From NCBI GenBank assembly GCA_037893225.1, contig JAZGUH010000002.1, forward strand, positions 1,550,001 to 1,614,000: a stretch of DNA of 64,000 nt, written 5' to 3'. The position numbers and the translations under genes were made by a program. The notes under the pieces were generated by a model. That model had not been told where the DNA came from. It saw only the letters and a list, made by a program, of their open reading frames with translations, and searched no databases. The DNA is from Hippasteria phrygiana (lineage: Eukaryota; Echinodermata; Asteroidea; Valvatida; Goniasteridae). Below are positions 32,796 to 44,117 of this stretch, piece after piece (the first letter of the stretch is position 1; each line of letters begins with the position of its first letter).

Positions 32796-33019
32796 AACAT
32801 TTTGTCAATTTAGCTTAAACTGGGAGCGCGAAGTGTGAAACCATAACGGCGTGGGGTCCGGGGCCCGCGTAAGGGCCCCGAACAATTTTGACCCTCAAGA
32901 TGCTCTGTGGTTCGCTCTGTGGTTCATTCTGAGGCATTTCTGAAGGCATAAACTTGAACAATTTATGAGAAAATTCTTACTTTTTTTCTGCATTTCTTTG
33001 AAAAATCAATAAAAACTAG

Positions 33020-34130
33020 ATATATGACGTTTGTAATAACAAACGCGCGGTGTTGGGCGTTTTTCGTATTGATTAAAAGAGAAAAGATGCACCTGTATAC
33101 CATCACCAATCGTGAAAATCTTATGTGCTGCAGTTCATGAAACATGTTGTTTCCAAAGGAATGTTCGTTTTGGAAGTTTTGTAATTTGACCTTGATGACG
33201 TCATTCCTGACATCATTACACCTGTGCACATTACCAAATCTATCATAATCTATAATGGAAAGAGAATATGACCTCTCTAACAACGCAGGTGCTAACCAGG
33301 CTCTCATATCTGCTACATATGGAATGTAATAAGAATTTTACTTTGAACATACGGTAATTCTGGAAGTAAAGGTCAAATAACAAAAAAACATTATGTTTGT
33401 TATAATATAACAAACGCATGGTATTTGTGTGTTTTTTCAGTCAGTTAGATTATGTAAGAGAGAAGACGTACATGTAGCTCTATTTCATTACTTATTGTGA
33501 AAACCTTGGGAGTTGCAGTTAATGAAATATGATATTTCAAAAATGTTTTATTGTCGAGTGGTTTTTACATGTAATTTGACCTTGATGACGTCATGATGTC
33601 ATTACATCTGTACACATCAGCACACCACTGATCTCTATTATAATGTATAATGGAGATCAGTGAACCAAACCTATTATTAGAAAGTTAAGACCTTTCGAAG
33701 AATTAAGGCACGTGCCAACAAGGTTGTCGTATCTGTAACCATTATCTAATGCTATAAGAATTTAACTTTGAACTTCCGGAAGAGCTTGAAGAAGTAGAAA
33801 CACTTCCAACCAAAAGTGTAGACCAAGGTAAGATCAATGTGATCTTCAAATGGGAAAGCATTTTGTGCTGTAGTTCATGAGATAAGAAGTTTCGGGCAAA
33901 ATTTGATTTCAACCGGAAGGAAGGGTACTGTGATTTTGTAATTTGATACCTGATGACGTCATCGATACGTCATTCATGTCATTATAAGAAACCTTTTACG
34001 TTCACTGTGCCATTTGAAGGACAAATCTGGATTATAGCGCTCACGGTGAATTTTTCAGCAATGTTCAAAGTACAAAAAGTGTTTTGTTACTGCCGGTGTG
34101 ATGACGTCATGAATCTGATTTTTGCACTCT
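33020..34130. repeat. ~390-bp tandem repeats carrying CRE sites
   Basis: Two full copies and a partial third (about 33.02-33.40, 33.40-33.79, 33.79-34.13). Shared order: ATAACAAACGC, AGAGA-AAGA, TGTGAAAA-CTT, GTAATTTGACCTTGATGACG followed by TCAT, AGGTGCTAACCAGG-like, AAGAATTT-ACTTTGAAC. The middle copy holds a hairpin at 33625-33662. Confidence 0.6.
33625..33662. repeat. hairpin related to 12063-12099
   Basis: ACTGATCTCTATTATA, short loop, TATAATGGAGATCAGT with one mismatch. Same CACTGATCTCTA stem as the hairpin at 12063. Confidence 0.75.
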
Positions 34131-34139
34131 GGTAACGCT

Positions 34140-34940
34140 TATAAAATGTTAACTGGCTTTTCCTTCCAAGTTCTGTAGTGGTCACCGGACGCATAGAAAA
34201 GTCGGACAATTTTATTCTGTCGCCCTTTAAAAAGCTTCTTGTGGAGAACTGAAGATGTTTCAGATTGAAGTGTTGTTCGTTCAAAAAGAAAAAGTTCTTT
34301 GATAATTGGTAAATAGGAAAAAATCATCTTTCTCGTGAAGAAGGACAGTACAATTTTACTTCATTGTCAATCTGAAGTGTTGAATAGTTGAACAAATAAA
34401 CAGGGTCCGGCTCTTCAAGTGAGACGGACTTTGATGGACATTAGAAAAACAATTTGCCAGATATTTGAGGATGTAAATTAAGGAGAAGCCAAAGAAAAGG
34501 CATTTGAAAAATGGCTGTCATTAGCATAACTCCTCTCCTAGTTCAGGTCTGATATTATAAGTCTAAGCGTTTTATTTGGAATTTGCGGTAACTGTGGAAG
34601 AAATGTCAAAGGTCAAAGATAGCTTCAACTAAAAATGCACATCAATATTATTGAATTTCTCTTTGATTTCAATTTGAGGTATTTATGAGAACAAAAACAC
34701 CATCTATCTGGAAAATTGAAAATCATTGCAGCGGTTGCGCAAAGGAGGGCAAATAGAAAAGGGCATTTTCCTCTTCGTAAGTGAGAACGCCACACGTCGC
34801 GTGATACGTGGGGTTTATGGAAAGGGCGTGAGCAATGTGCGCATATCAGCGTGGCCACTCATCAAATTTGAAATTCCCAAGATTCATCCAGTAAAATTCC
34901 CAAGAATTCCCAAGGCAATGGAAAACGCTCGAGAGCTATG
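34140..34940. other. no gene seen
   Basis: Non-coding. Includes degenerate pieces of the CRE-bearing family, no supported ORF or splice pair. Confidence 0.4.
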
Positions 34941-34944
34941 TGAA

Positions 34945-35530
34945 ATCTCAAGCAAAAATCTGGCTTATATCTCTCACGCGTAGATTTTTCAGCAATTTTT
35001 TAAGGTTTAAAGGTCTTTTCATAGCAACTTCCGGTCTGATGACGTCATCAATCCGAGCCATTGCACACGTGTTGCCTGCATGAAGGTCATCATATATATC
35101 AATTATAAAGTGATTACCGCAAACTTCGCCACACACATCGACTGAAAGTTAATTTTGAACATTTTTCAATCTGCCGCTGGAGGGCGCTCGAATATTTCAT
35201 GACGTCACCACACACATTTTTGAAAAGTTCAGCCTGGCCAAAGACTAACATCGTTGAAAGCAAGTTCAAATCTTTTTCCACTTTTAAATTATAAGGCACT
35301 TCCGGTTTGGACCGGAAGATAGGGTCACGTGATTTGACGCACACAATCAAAAATGAAGATCCTAAATTTCACTATCAATTCCCACAAAAATCAAGTTCGG
35401 GTCTCTCACGGTTGATTTTATATCGATTTTCAATGATTAAAAATAGAAATGTTTAATTGCTTGTAATCTGATACCTGATGACGTCATCATGACGTCATTA
35501 CATTTTCCGGAATCTTCAATGTGATGTACA
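34945..35530. repeat. copy of the composite CRE-bearing unit
   Basis: Same order as 7.74-8.30 kb: AACTTCCGGTCTGATGACGT, ATATATCAATTATAAAGTGA, TCTGCCGCTGGAGGGCGCTC, GAAAGCAAGTTC, CACTTCCGGTTTGGACCGGA, TGATGACGTCATCATGACGT. Confidence 0.7.
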
Positions 35531-35642
35531 TATATATACATGTAGCAGATATGAACTTGATATGAGTTTGCATGTAGTCAAACAACTCCGGAGAAGAAAG
35601 TTCTAGCAATAAGAAGAAAAAGAATAATCAATAGAATAACAA

Positions 35643-35679
35643 TAGGTGTTGGGCTGAAGCCCAACACCTAATGACTAGT
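35643..35679. repeat. hairpin followed by CTAG, possible Helitron 3' end
   Basis: TAGGTGTTGGGCT, loop GA, AGCCCAACACCTA (perfect 13-bp arms), then ATGACTAG. A short hairpin a few bases before a terminal CTAG is the Helitron 3' signature. No Rep/helicase is present and the 5' TC end is not located. Confidence 0.4.
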
Positions 35680-36929
35680 CCATTGGCAATACTGAACAAC
35701 ACAAATTGTAAAATCTTGAATTATTTTCTCAGATTTTTTTCTTTATTGTGTAATGTATCGGCAGGGTCACCTCAAATACCTCTATTCCCTTTTATAATTC
35801 CCTATATCTGATTCCCTTAATAAAATAGGGGATTCCCTTAATAAAATAAATCACTTTTTAGATAAATTGTCAGATCTTAAATCATGATTTAAAAAGGCGT
35901 CTCATTCTAAATAAACAAATGGGTGAACTCATCTCATTATGTTTTACATTACAAAAACGTTAGGTATACGAAAATGAAAACATTCAAACAGCATGCATGA
36001 TTAACAGCCTCTTAATCTGCAAAAGCAGTGCAATAAAGTACTCCATGCCGTACAACGCGCTGGAGTGCCCGGCCGACGAGCAGCCCCATGTACGGTGCAT
36101 TACCGTAAAACGTTGGCCACATGGAATTATGCACACATCCATTTATTGCACATGGCACACTAAACCGCTGGTCCACTTCTTGTCGCAATTTGTCGAAAGT
36201 TTTAATTGAAATAAATGACTATCCATGTTGATCCAACTGTTTGTTTGTTATCGGCGGGATTTTGTGGACAAATCTTTAAGTTGCCGATTTCAGTTTGTGA
36301 ATCTTGTCGAACACAACTACAACTTGAAGTTTTACAATTTCATGTAAGCATGCGTGTCTAGCTACTAGACTTGGTGCATGGACAACACACAGAATAACAA
36401 TGGTGGGACCCGACTATAAATTTTGGTGTTGCATGATTTAAGGTCCCCCAAACAACGGACTCGCTCTGCCCAATATTGCAATATGCACACTCAGTCAGGT
36501 TTTTCCATACGAGTCCATATTTGCCGCATGTGCAAGTATTCGCGGCTGGACATATTGACACGGCATGCACGATGCATGCCGCACTAGCTAATAGCTTCAC
36601 GTGCTAGCTCTGCGGACGAGTCATCGTGCCGCGTGACCATGCCGCGTCGCGTATAAAACACCGCGTGCGGTCCGTTCTAGCCTTGATCAAGGCATCAAGC
36701 TTCGTTTCCTATTAATTAACGAGCTGAGCGAGCGCCCAGCGCTGACCTGGCCAACACAACCCAGTACGTACGTGCCCAGTCCTGGTGCCCAATCACCACC
36801 ATACATGTACGTACATGCATAGTCGAGGCGAAAGACAGCCTTGACCCAACCATGTTTGCTCATGTAACCGATGGTAAGGGGGTTCTTGGCAGGGACTGGA
36901 CAATTTATTGAAACAAGCTAGTTGTATTA

Positions 36930-37051
36930 GAGTTCAGTTCAAATATTTTATTGGTTTGGTTGTACAATGTACAAAAGTTCAAGAAATATATACAGGCACT
37001 TATACGAAGCCCGACAAAAACGACAGTCAGTTTACTCAGTCAATCACTGAC
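36930..37051 (-). other. candidate terminal exon with poly(A) signal inside the transposon
   Basis: On the minus strand TTTTATTTATTTATTGCAG is followed by GTCAGTGATTGACTG and, about 100 bp on, AATAAA (36947-36952). With the donor at 37640 it would give a very short tail (GMRAGAVATGQ, stop). Could be a captured gene end or chance. Confidence 0.3.
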
Positions 37052-37639
37052 CTGCAATAAATAAATAAAATAATTTTGAGAAACATTTCCAATTTGAAAT
37101 ATATGTAAATACATGTATATGCACATTCAAAATAAATCAATGTGTATTTTCAACTCTATTGGCAATTGAGTCATTATTTTCAATTCTTCATTCTTACAGC
37201 AGGAAATATTGGTCAGCTCTGTATAAAAATACAGCTGAGAATAAATGTAAATCTCAACCTGACTGTAGTCATTAGTTAGGAAAGTATATCAACGTCTTAC
37301 AATAATGCGTTCAACATGATACTTTTACATGTACATGTACGCATAGTGCAAATTATTACAAATTGTTGCAACATATTTCAGGCTGCACTGGTAATATAAT
37401 TATATGTATACAGAATTGTGTTCCAGTTAAAGAACGACCCTGCTTCAGATTACGTTCAGTATATTTCTAAAGAGTACATTTCAAAGAGATATTTCCAAAA
37501 GTCAATTCCAAAATAAAAGATTTGGTTTCATCCTTGGTGGATTCTAATGTGTATCGAGTAAGAAATACGTCAGTCTTTCTTATAAAATGACAAAAATAAT
37601 GTAATAAAATTCCAGAAAATGCCATAGAAAGTAACTTAC

Positions 37640-37690
37640 CAGTTGCCACAGCTCCTGCTCTCATGCCTCTTGCAAATGATGTTTACTAAA
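37640..37690 (-). other. candidate exon end with strong donor inside the transposon
   Basis: Minus strand reads FARGMRAGAVATG followed by a GTAAGT donor (37634-37639). An ATG at 37664 could be a start. No family recognised; the upstream boundary is uncertain. Confidence 0.3.
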
Positions 37691-38098
37691 CTCTGTGTAT
37701 TAACAGGATCACACAGACAAGGACGGACACAGAACAAGATTTGATGGCAAAAGCTCAAAATGCTGGCAAAAGCTCAGAGGTGTTCTCTGTTGAACGTTAG
37801 ATTTCGGAATGACCACTACAAGTTAGCTATCTCAACAAGTTAACTACAAACAAATGCTAAGAATGTTGTTATTTCACAACAATCATGTCCGCTTTTTAAA
37901 TCGCGTTCTGTAAATTCCACATGACATTGATAACTATCGCCTGCTTACCAAAAGAGGGCGCTTTTGCGGGTTACTGCTTATTTACAACCTGAACAGAGGG
38001 CGCTATTTTATGTTAAGTAGGTGCCTGGCAGCGCATCGCAGTCTGGCTGGTCACACTCACTATGATAATGAGTACGCGCTATGGTAAACAGTCTTCTA

Positions 38099-38142
38099 TG
38101 TAAACACACATATGTTGCTCGCGCAACATATGTGTGTTTACA
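38099..38142. repeat. perfect 20-bp-arm palindrome
   Basis: TGTAAACACACATATGTTGC, loop TCGC, GCAACATATGTGTGTTTACA. Confidence 0.95.
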
Positions 38143-38699
38143 TTTGAAGCGCGTGTTTACTTTAGACTGTGTACGTATATCATGCGTGCAGCTATGCTGA
38201 CATGAATATGCACATTCGAGTCAAAGTTTACAAGGTTTGATTGGCTCGGCCAGTTTCGGCTGAAAATATAAAGAAATACATAAGAAATTTGCCACGGTTG
38301 GGTCAAGGCTGTCATTCGCCTCAACTATGCGTGTACGTATGGTGGGGACTGTGCACGTACGTACATGTACAGTGTACTGTATTCTAGCACCGTTTACGGA
38401 TGTGTGTGGGGACGTACGTACATGTACGTGCAGGCTAGGCCAGCACATGGCAATGGGCGCTCGCTCGTTTCGGGAACAAGCTTGACAGCCTTGATCAAGG
38501 CTAGGTCCATTCAACTAGATTTTGGGTATATAAAAACGATGTCTCAACTCAGAAATTTCACTCGGAATAAACGGGGATTTTTAGCTCCAGAGTGGTAATC
38601 CAACATTACCCCCTTTACAACTCACTCACCCCCCCCCCAAAAAAAAAACCGAAATTGCGGTTAATACCGGAAAATTCTCATACCTGATGTTAAAAGGTT

Positions 38700-39325
38700 C
38701 AACGCCCCCGTTTCAGATCTTGTGGCTATTTATCTCATGTACATATAAGACCTATTCTTGAATATGTCTCTCCAGTGTGGTCAAGTTCCTTGTCAGTTTT
38801 TCAATCTCAGTGGATTGAAAGAATCCAGAAACTTGCTTGTCGTATAATTGTTGGTCATCGTAATTATTCTAAATATGCTGTTAGTGTTACTCTTGATTAT
38901 CTTCAACTTCTATCTTTGGAACAGTGACGTAACCAGTTATTTGGCTCAAAACACAAGTCTATGCTGCCCCTTCCCTGTAGCAGTACTCAAACTCTCAGAA
39001 ATACTAGCAGTCTTCTTGTCCCTTATTGTCGCACAAACAGATATCAAAGATCAGCCATCCCACAAATTGTTCACACTATTAATTTGTATAAGCTTGTTTA
39101 GTTTTTGTATGTTTTAATTATTATTGTTTTTTAAGCTACCGGTAACAGTTTAGTATATATGTATATGTATGTGCATTTTTATTTGTAATCCAATCGCTAT
39201 AAATTTTCGAATTTTTGTATTGGAGGCTTTTATACCGAAATAAGAAATAAAAATAAAAAACAAAAATATAAACAAATATAAAATAAAAAATAAAAAATAT
39301 ACATATACAAATATACACAAAAATC
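38700..39325 (+). pseudogene. CR1/jockey-like LINE, 3' end of ORF2 and 3' tail
   Basis: Reads YIRPILEYVSPVWSSSLSVF, WIERIQKLACRIIVGH and VTLDYLQLLSLEQ, the C-terminal post-RT motif of CR1/jockey-type LINEs. It continues the fragment ending at 32795. The 3' part is A/T-rich with AAATAAAAAATAAA-type runs to about 39300, where the Penelope-like sequence resumes. Confidence 0.7.
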
Positions 39326-39329
39326 TAAT

Positions 39330-40395
39330 GCCGACCCCAAGATTCCCTTGGTCACCACCTTTCATTTAAGTCTCCCTCCCCTTCGTAAAATTACTAATGA
39401 CAACCATCACATCCTTCATACTTCAGATCGCCTTGCCCGTGCCGTCCCTGACAACCCAGTATTGGCTTATAGGCGCCCCCGTAATCTACAAGACCCGATT
39501 GTTTGAGCCGAGGTCCCCACCTTGGATGCATCCCCTCCCACACAGCATGGTACTTTTGAGTGCAATTCCAGATGTGTTGTGTGCCAGACTCACATGCAGG
39601 AGTCTGACTCCTTTCATCTGGCACTACTCACAGAACCAATGGCAACATTACTTGGAACACCTCTAATTTCATAATCTCATTTCTTGCAGGGTTTGTGGAA
39701 TCCATATATGTATCAGGGATCGAGACCAAGAACACGCTCAAAAAGCATTTCCATGGCCATCGATCGACTGTGAACACCAAGAAAATGGACACCCCTGTTG
39801 GTCACCACTTGCCTAACAATTCCCTTTCTGATATGGTTCTACAGGGCATATAATCACTTGGCCTCCGCAATGACTCAGTTCGCCTCAGCAGGGAGAAAGT
39901 GTGGATGAAACGTCTTCGGACTATTCAACTACATGGTCTCAACATCCAGAAGAATTATTAACTCTTAAGTTTCCCCCCATTGTCATTTGTTTACAGATAT
40001 CCTCCTGGCAAACCCTCTTGGATGTCTTTCCATTTCCTGTTTAGCCTTGGCACATCCCTCTAGTGTGTTCCTTGATTGCCCAATTACCACCTCCCATTTA
40101 ACCCACCCTTTTTACCACACTCCTTTGTTCCCTTCCCCAGCTTCATCCCTCTCATCTCAATCCCTCCCCTCTTCCATCCCTACCCTAACCACACTCCCTT
40201 GCTATCCATTTAATTCACCTCCCTTTCTTAAGTTTCTTGTTTAGCCACTACCACTCTCCTTTATCCCTCTTTTGTGTTTCTCCACCCACCCTCTCTTGCA
40301 TGTGTGTTCCCTACATGTTTGTTTCTTGTACTGTCATTTGCCTTTGAGAAAGAACTTGCTTAAAGTTTGAAACGTTAGGCAAATTTTTTGATTTG
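39330..40395 (+). pseudogene. Penelope-like element, C-terminal GIY-YIG endonuclease region and 3' UTR
   Basis: Frames carry PLVTTFHLSLPPLRKI, DRLARAVPDNPVLAYRRPRN and, from about 39700, YVSGIETKNTLKKHFHGHRS and MDTPVGHHLPN with a VWMKRLRTIQLHGLN ending. This order (RT thumb, linker, GIY-YIG-like nuclease) is the Penelope-like layout. The nuclease module would nick the target for insertion. The Cys-containing linker and GIY box are degraded by stops and frameshifts. The 3' UTR is C/T-rich and ends near 40395; part of it recurs inverted at 28060-28345. Confidence 0.75.
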
Positions 40396-40399
40396 TATA

Positions 40400-41240
40400 T
40401 TTCAGTCAGCAAGCAGTTTGCAGCAGTTCAATTCATTTTCATAATATGTGGTTTGGTTATTTTTTACTCACCCCTTATACTCATCAGTGACTCTAAGTAT
40501 ACACTGTGCATGCTAAGTCTAAAATTACAGACTGCATTTTCAAGAAAGTATACCACCCAAGGCGAAGAAGTGGGTGCCAAGTGTCCCCAAGAAGGTAAAA
40601 AATGATCAGAGACAAAACAATGGGTGAGACCACACATCGCCCCACATATCCATAAACACAGCAGCTATTTCTTTGATGACATCACTATGCTCATGAATTT
40701 ATTATACACAAATTATATTACGTCAAACAATCCACAAATTATATTACACATAACTAGCTTTGTTGTATATGAGACAGAGATTGCAATGCAGATGTGTAAT
40801 GTGCTAACAAGTAACTATTTTTTAAAGCAACAATGCAATAGGATATGTTTGACATGAACACACCTAGGACAGTGTTATGTCCATGTTGCTTTTAATTTCC
40901 AATCCATTTTTGCAATTTAAGGAGAGGCACAACAATGGTGTCTCACAGCACTACATAAAAAACAAACATTTTCCACATTTTCTTGAAGCTACCATGTTTT
41001 AGTGGATGCCATTTTATATAGCCTGTTCGGAACCCATTTCTAAAAAAGTTTTAAAAACATGAATAATAGGTTACATTAGAGGAAGCACTTAGCACTGTGT
41101 TATACTCTTTTTGGGGTTCCAAAAGAAAAATAGTGCTTCCTGATCTGACATGAGTAAACTGCAAACATGTTAGAAGAATTGAAAACCACCAGCTTCTTTT
41201 TAGTTTGAATGAATACCAGTATTTAGATCATGCATTTAGA
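40400..41240. other. no gene seen (intronic)
   Basis: A/T-rich intron sequence to the right of the Penelope-like 3' end. No ORF or repeat recognised. Confidence 0.4.
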
Positions 41241-41247
41241 TTTTTGT

Positions 41248-41455
41248 TAACCCCTTGAGTACGGTTTTTACAGGAGACGTCGGGGTGTCGCGGCAGTTCT
41301 GGCAGCCAAGTGAACCGCTACAATGTGTTTGTGCAAACAATAATCTAACAATGGATTGAAACTGCACAAAGGCAGCAAATGGCGTCATCCGGCCTGGTGG
41401 CACTTTTTTATTGACGCCATATGGCTTCATCCATACGCAAGGGGCTAAGGCAGTC
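41248..41455. mobile_element. small MITE with CCCCTTG termini
   Basis: Left TTAACCCCTTGAGTACGG and right CCATACGCAAGGGGCTAAG are imperfect inverse repeats around a 200-bp body. Target duplication could be TTA or TTAA (Harbinger or piggyBac type), not resolved. Confidence 0.45.
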
Positions 41456-41511
41456 TAATGTGTGAAGATAAGTTGAACTGGATAATCATTGAACGGTTCC
41501 TATAATGTTAC

Positions 41512-41607
41512 CTTCATTTCCTCCTGCTTCCTGTAAGCAAAAGCCATCATTTCTTTCTGTTCATCCTGACTGAAAACTGGCTCCCTGCCTGGTGCTCCTT
41601 GTCCCTT
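41512..41607 (-). CDS. conserved host gene, internal exon
   Basis: On the minus strand, acceptor TTTATTTTTAG, then a 96-bp exon with KGQGAPGREPVFSQDEQKEM and MAFAYRKQEEMK, then donor GTAACA. It is 32 codons, phase 0 on both sides. It joins in frame to the exon at 27281-27394, where the charged helix (RKQEEMK + KLEAEHDD) continues without a break, which is strong internal support. Upstream exons (to the right) were not found. The conserved-looking sequence suggests a real expressed host gene. I do not recognise the protein; a small helical protein is all that can be said. Confidence 0.6.
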
Positions 41608-41639
41608 CTAAAAATAAACCCAATCAACAACAGTTCTCA

Positions 41640-43480
41640 TCAACATCAACACATTTCAATCAACACATATTCTATATCAAGGGTTTGTGCTACTACGGTG
41701 CAAGCTATTTAACTCTTTGCAATACCAAAGATTGACTATGCAAAATAAATTATATTAAAAGATATACTGTCTATGCTAATTCACCCCAATTCTTTTAAAA
41801 ATTATTAAAAATTTTAATCCGTGTGCCATATTTTTACCAGTTGACTATAAGGTGCTTGTTCAATCAGAACAAAATATTTTCAAGAGGATGAGTCATCAAA
41901 CTGGACGTTTTTGTTAGAGAATTTGGAGATGATCGGTTTTTCCACTTAATTTACGTGGTCATTCAGTACACAGTACAGATGCTATTTTCGACAAATAATG
42001 GTACAAATTAACTAGATTTTCCGATGATAGGCACCAAAATGCTGTGACACCATTAAAGACCACTCCCATGATTTCCAATTTTTCTTATGTTTCAATTTTA
42101 TTGAGAACTACATGTATGTCTTATAAAACAGATACTTGTCAATATCCCTATCTTTGATGCCAGTTTTTATCATGTAAAAGAAATGCTTTTTTGTAGCCTC
42201 TCTTTCAGCGAGTCAACCCCAGTTTCGAAAAGGAGCGTGACATCAAAGCTCATTTACATCTAATGAATATTCATTTCTGTGACGTATTACCGTGGACAGC
42301 ATCAACACGACACACAACACCGCGTGCGTGTACATAATACATGTACAATGTAGGCTGCAAGTAGCACTGCCCTTCTGCAGGATCATTGTGCAAGTTTCGT
42401 CGAAATTAAAATGTCAGAAAGTGACGACTCCTGGGAACAACACAGAACTATATACATGTATTCAGATGAATTGTACTCTAGTTAAGCCAGCAGTTTGGTT
42501 GTTTAATGGTACGCCGGGAGAGGACGGCAATAGTGATCATGTTCGTGATGGAGCCGTATCGGCATAATAAGCCTGTCGTTGCACCGGACGAAGTCACCCA
42601 AAAAGTGGACAATAAAGGTGACCCAAATTATCTTCTAAATACGTAAATTCTGATTCTTTGACAGAATTCCACGACAAAACTTGACAAAAAAGAAAAGAAT
42701 GATGTATCGTGTTTCGATGTATTTACATGTACGTCCCGTCCATACGTACGCACGTATGGGCACCATGCATATCGCATACTCGCCGATATTGTTTGCCTGT
42801 GTGCACTGTGTGTTGCAGCTGGGGCGGAACCAGCCAGGTCGGGTATCAGTTTTCTTGCTTTCGCCGGTATGGCATCAAAGATTTTTCATTTTTCAGCAGC
42901 GCCACCAGCGGTAAATTTGTAGAAAGTTTTCATAAACTCGAAAGAAATTGTTAACAATTTCTCACAAAATAACAACATTGAGATGCAAAACGAGCATGAT
43001 TTTGTAATGAATAAGTATTTTACAGGCCTTGAATTTGGTAATTTTTAGGGCAAGGCCACTCTGGCCTTGAATGAACAGGCCAGTAGGTAGGCCACTAAGG
43101 CCAAATAATATGCAAGGAGGCTAAATGGGAATATTGAAATGTATTTTTTCTTACGCCCAAGCAGTGTACGTACCCGAAAAAGAAATCAATTTTCTTGCAT
43201 TTGCTGGCTGATTTTTCCAATTGGCTTTGGGGCTGCCCGCTTAATCGATCTTTGTGCAGCATTGTTGATTTTTCCCGATTTTTTTCCCGTTCAGAACGTA
43301 TTTAACTAAGAGGAAGACTTATTTATCACTGAAAACTTTTGACAATTGGAACACCACGCGTGACACGTGACGCGTGTTGTGACTATCGTCATTTGCCTCG
43401 TACACGAACATCAAGTACTTAGAAAGTCAGTTAACTTTGCATGTAAGATCTGCTGTACATGTACCTACTCCTGCTGGTAT
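41640..43480. other. no supported gene
   Basis: Mixed intronic or intergenic sequence. A short ATG frame at about 42410 (MSESDDSWEQHR) has no splice support. Confidence 0.35.
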
Positions 43481-43486
43481 GTGTAC

Positions 43487-43850
43487 ATATACGAACACAC
43501 AGTCGTACTTTCCCAATACGTGCGAGGACAATGCTTTGTGTTTCCTATTGTTCCTTTAATATAACCCAACTCCATAGACTAAGCACCTACTTCTACGTGA
43601 GAGGACCGATTTCAACAAAAGACTTAAGCTTGACGTGCGAGGACTGAAAGGTTTCTTTGTATTTCCTTTCTCCTCTTGTCCTCGGAGATACATGTACAAT
43701 GTATATACAGAACCTGTAAACAGACATTTATTCTTGTGGCTATCGAGTGATAGGTTGAGACACAAGCTATGGGAGAGGATGGGGGTTGGTTTTTTGATAG
43801 TTTACATGTACGTACATGTACATGTAGTTACAATAGTAGGAGGGTTAATT
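43487..43850. repeat. ~210-bp repeat unit plus flank, first copy
   Basis: Unit: CACACAGTCGTACTTTCCCA, ATGCTTTGTGTTTCCTATTG, CATAGACTAAGCAC, GAGGACCGATTTCAACAAAA, CTCTTGTCCTCGGAGATA. It is followed by TATCGAGTGATAGGTTGAGA and TAGTAGGAGGG. Unit and flank return at 45340-46130. Confidence 0.75.
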
Positions 43851-44117
43851 CACCCGGTGTGACGTGATTCACATGCCTCGCACTCGCGATTGGCGGAGTT
43901 AAGGTGATGTACAGCGAGATTTTAGGAACACCGATTGGGCTGGTATGACATTGAAATATAAATATAATGTGTGTAAAAACAAATGAAATCAAGGATTGTA
44001 GTGGCTGTATTAGGTACAATGTAGCTTATTGATGACGACCAAGGTAAATATGGGGAAAGGCAAAACTGGCCGTGAAAACAGATATATTTTTTGTGGGGCA
44101 CCTCGCCCAGTAATAAG

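Larger units (their letters stand above)
36678..38503. mobile_element. second palindromic-TIR DNA transposon, 9-bp TSD, possible captured exons
   Basis: Starts TAGCCTTGATCAAGGC and ends with its inverse, flanked by GGTCCGTTC (36669-36677) and GGTCCATTC (38504-38512), 8 of 9 identical. Long inverted arms (about 180-210 bp) continue inward (GCGAGCGCCCA, GTACGTACATG, TTGACCCAACC). The TAG plus palindrome layout copies that of 11598-14494. The interior holds minus-strand exon-like pieces at 37640-37690 and 36930-37051, and a near-perfect palindrome at 38099-38142. No transposase. Confidence 0.7.

Noticed and set aside
42410..42482. MSESDDSWEQHR start of a gene
   Set aside because: Stops after 24 codons and has no donor site; adenine-rich context alone is not enough.
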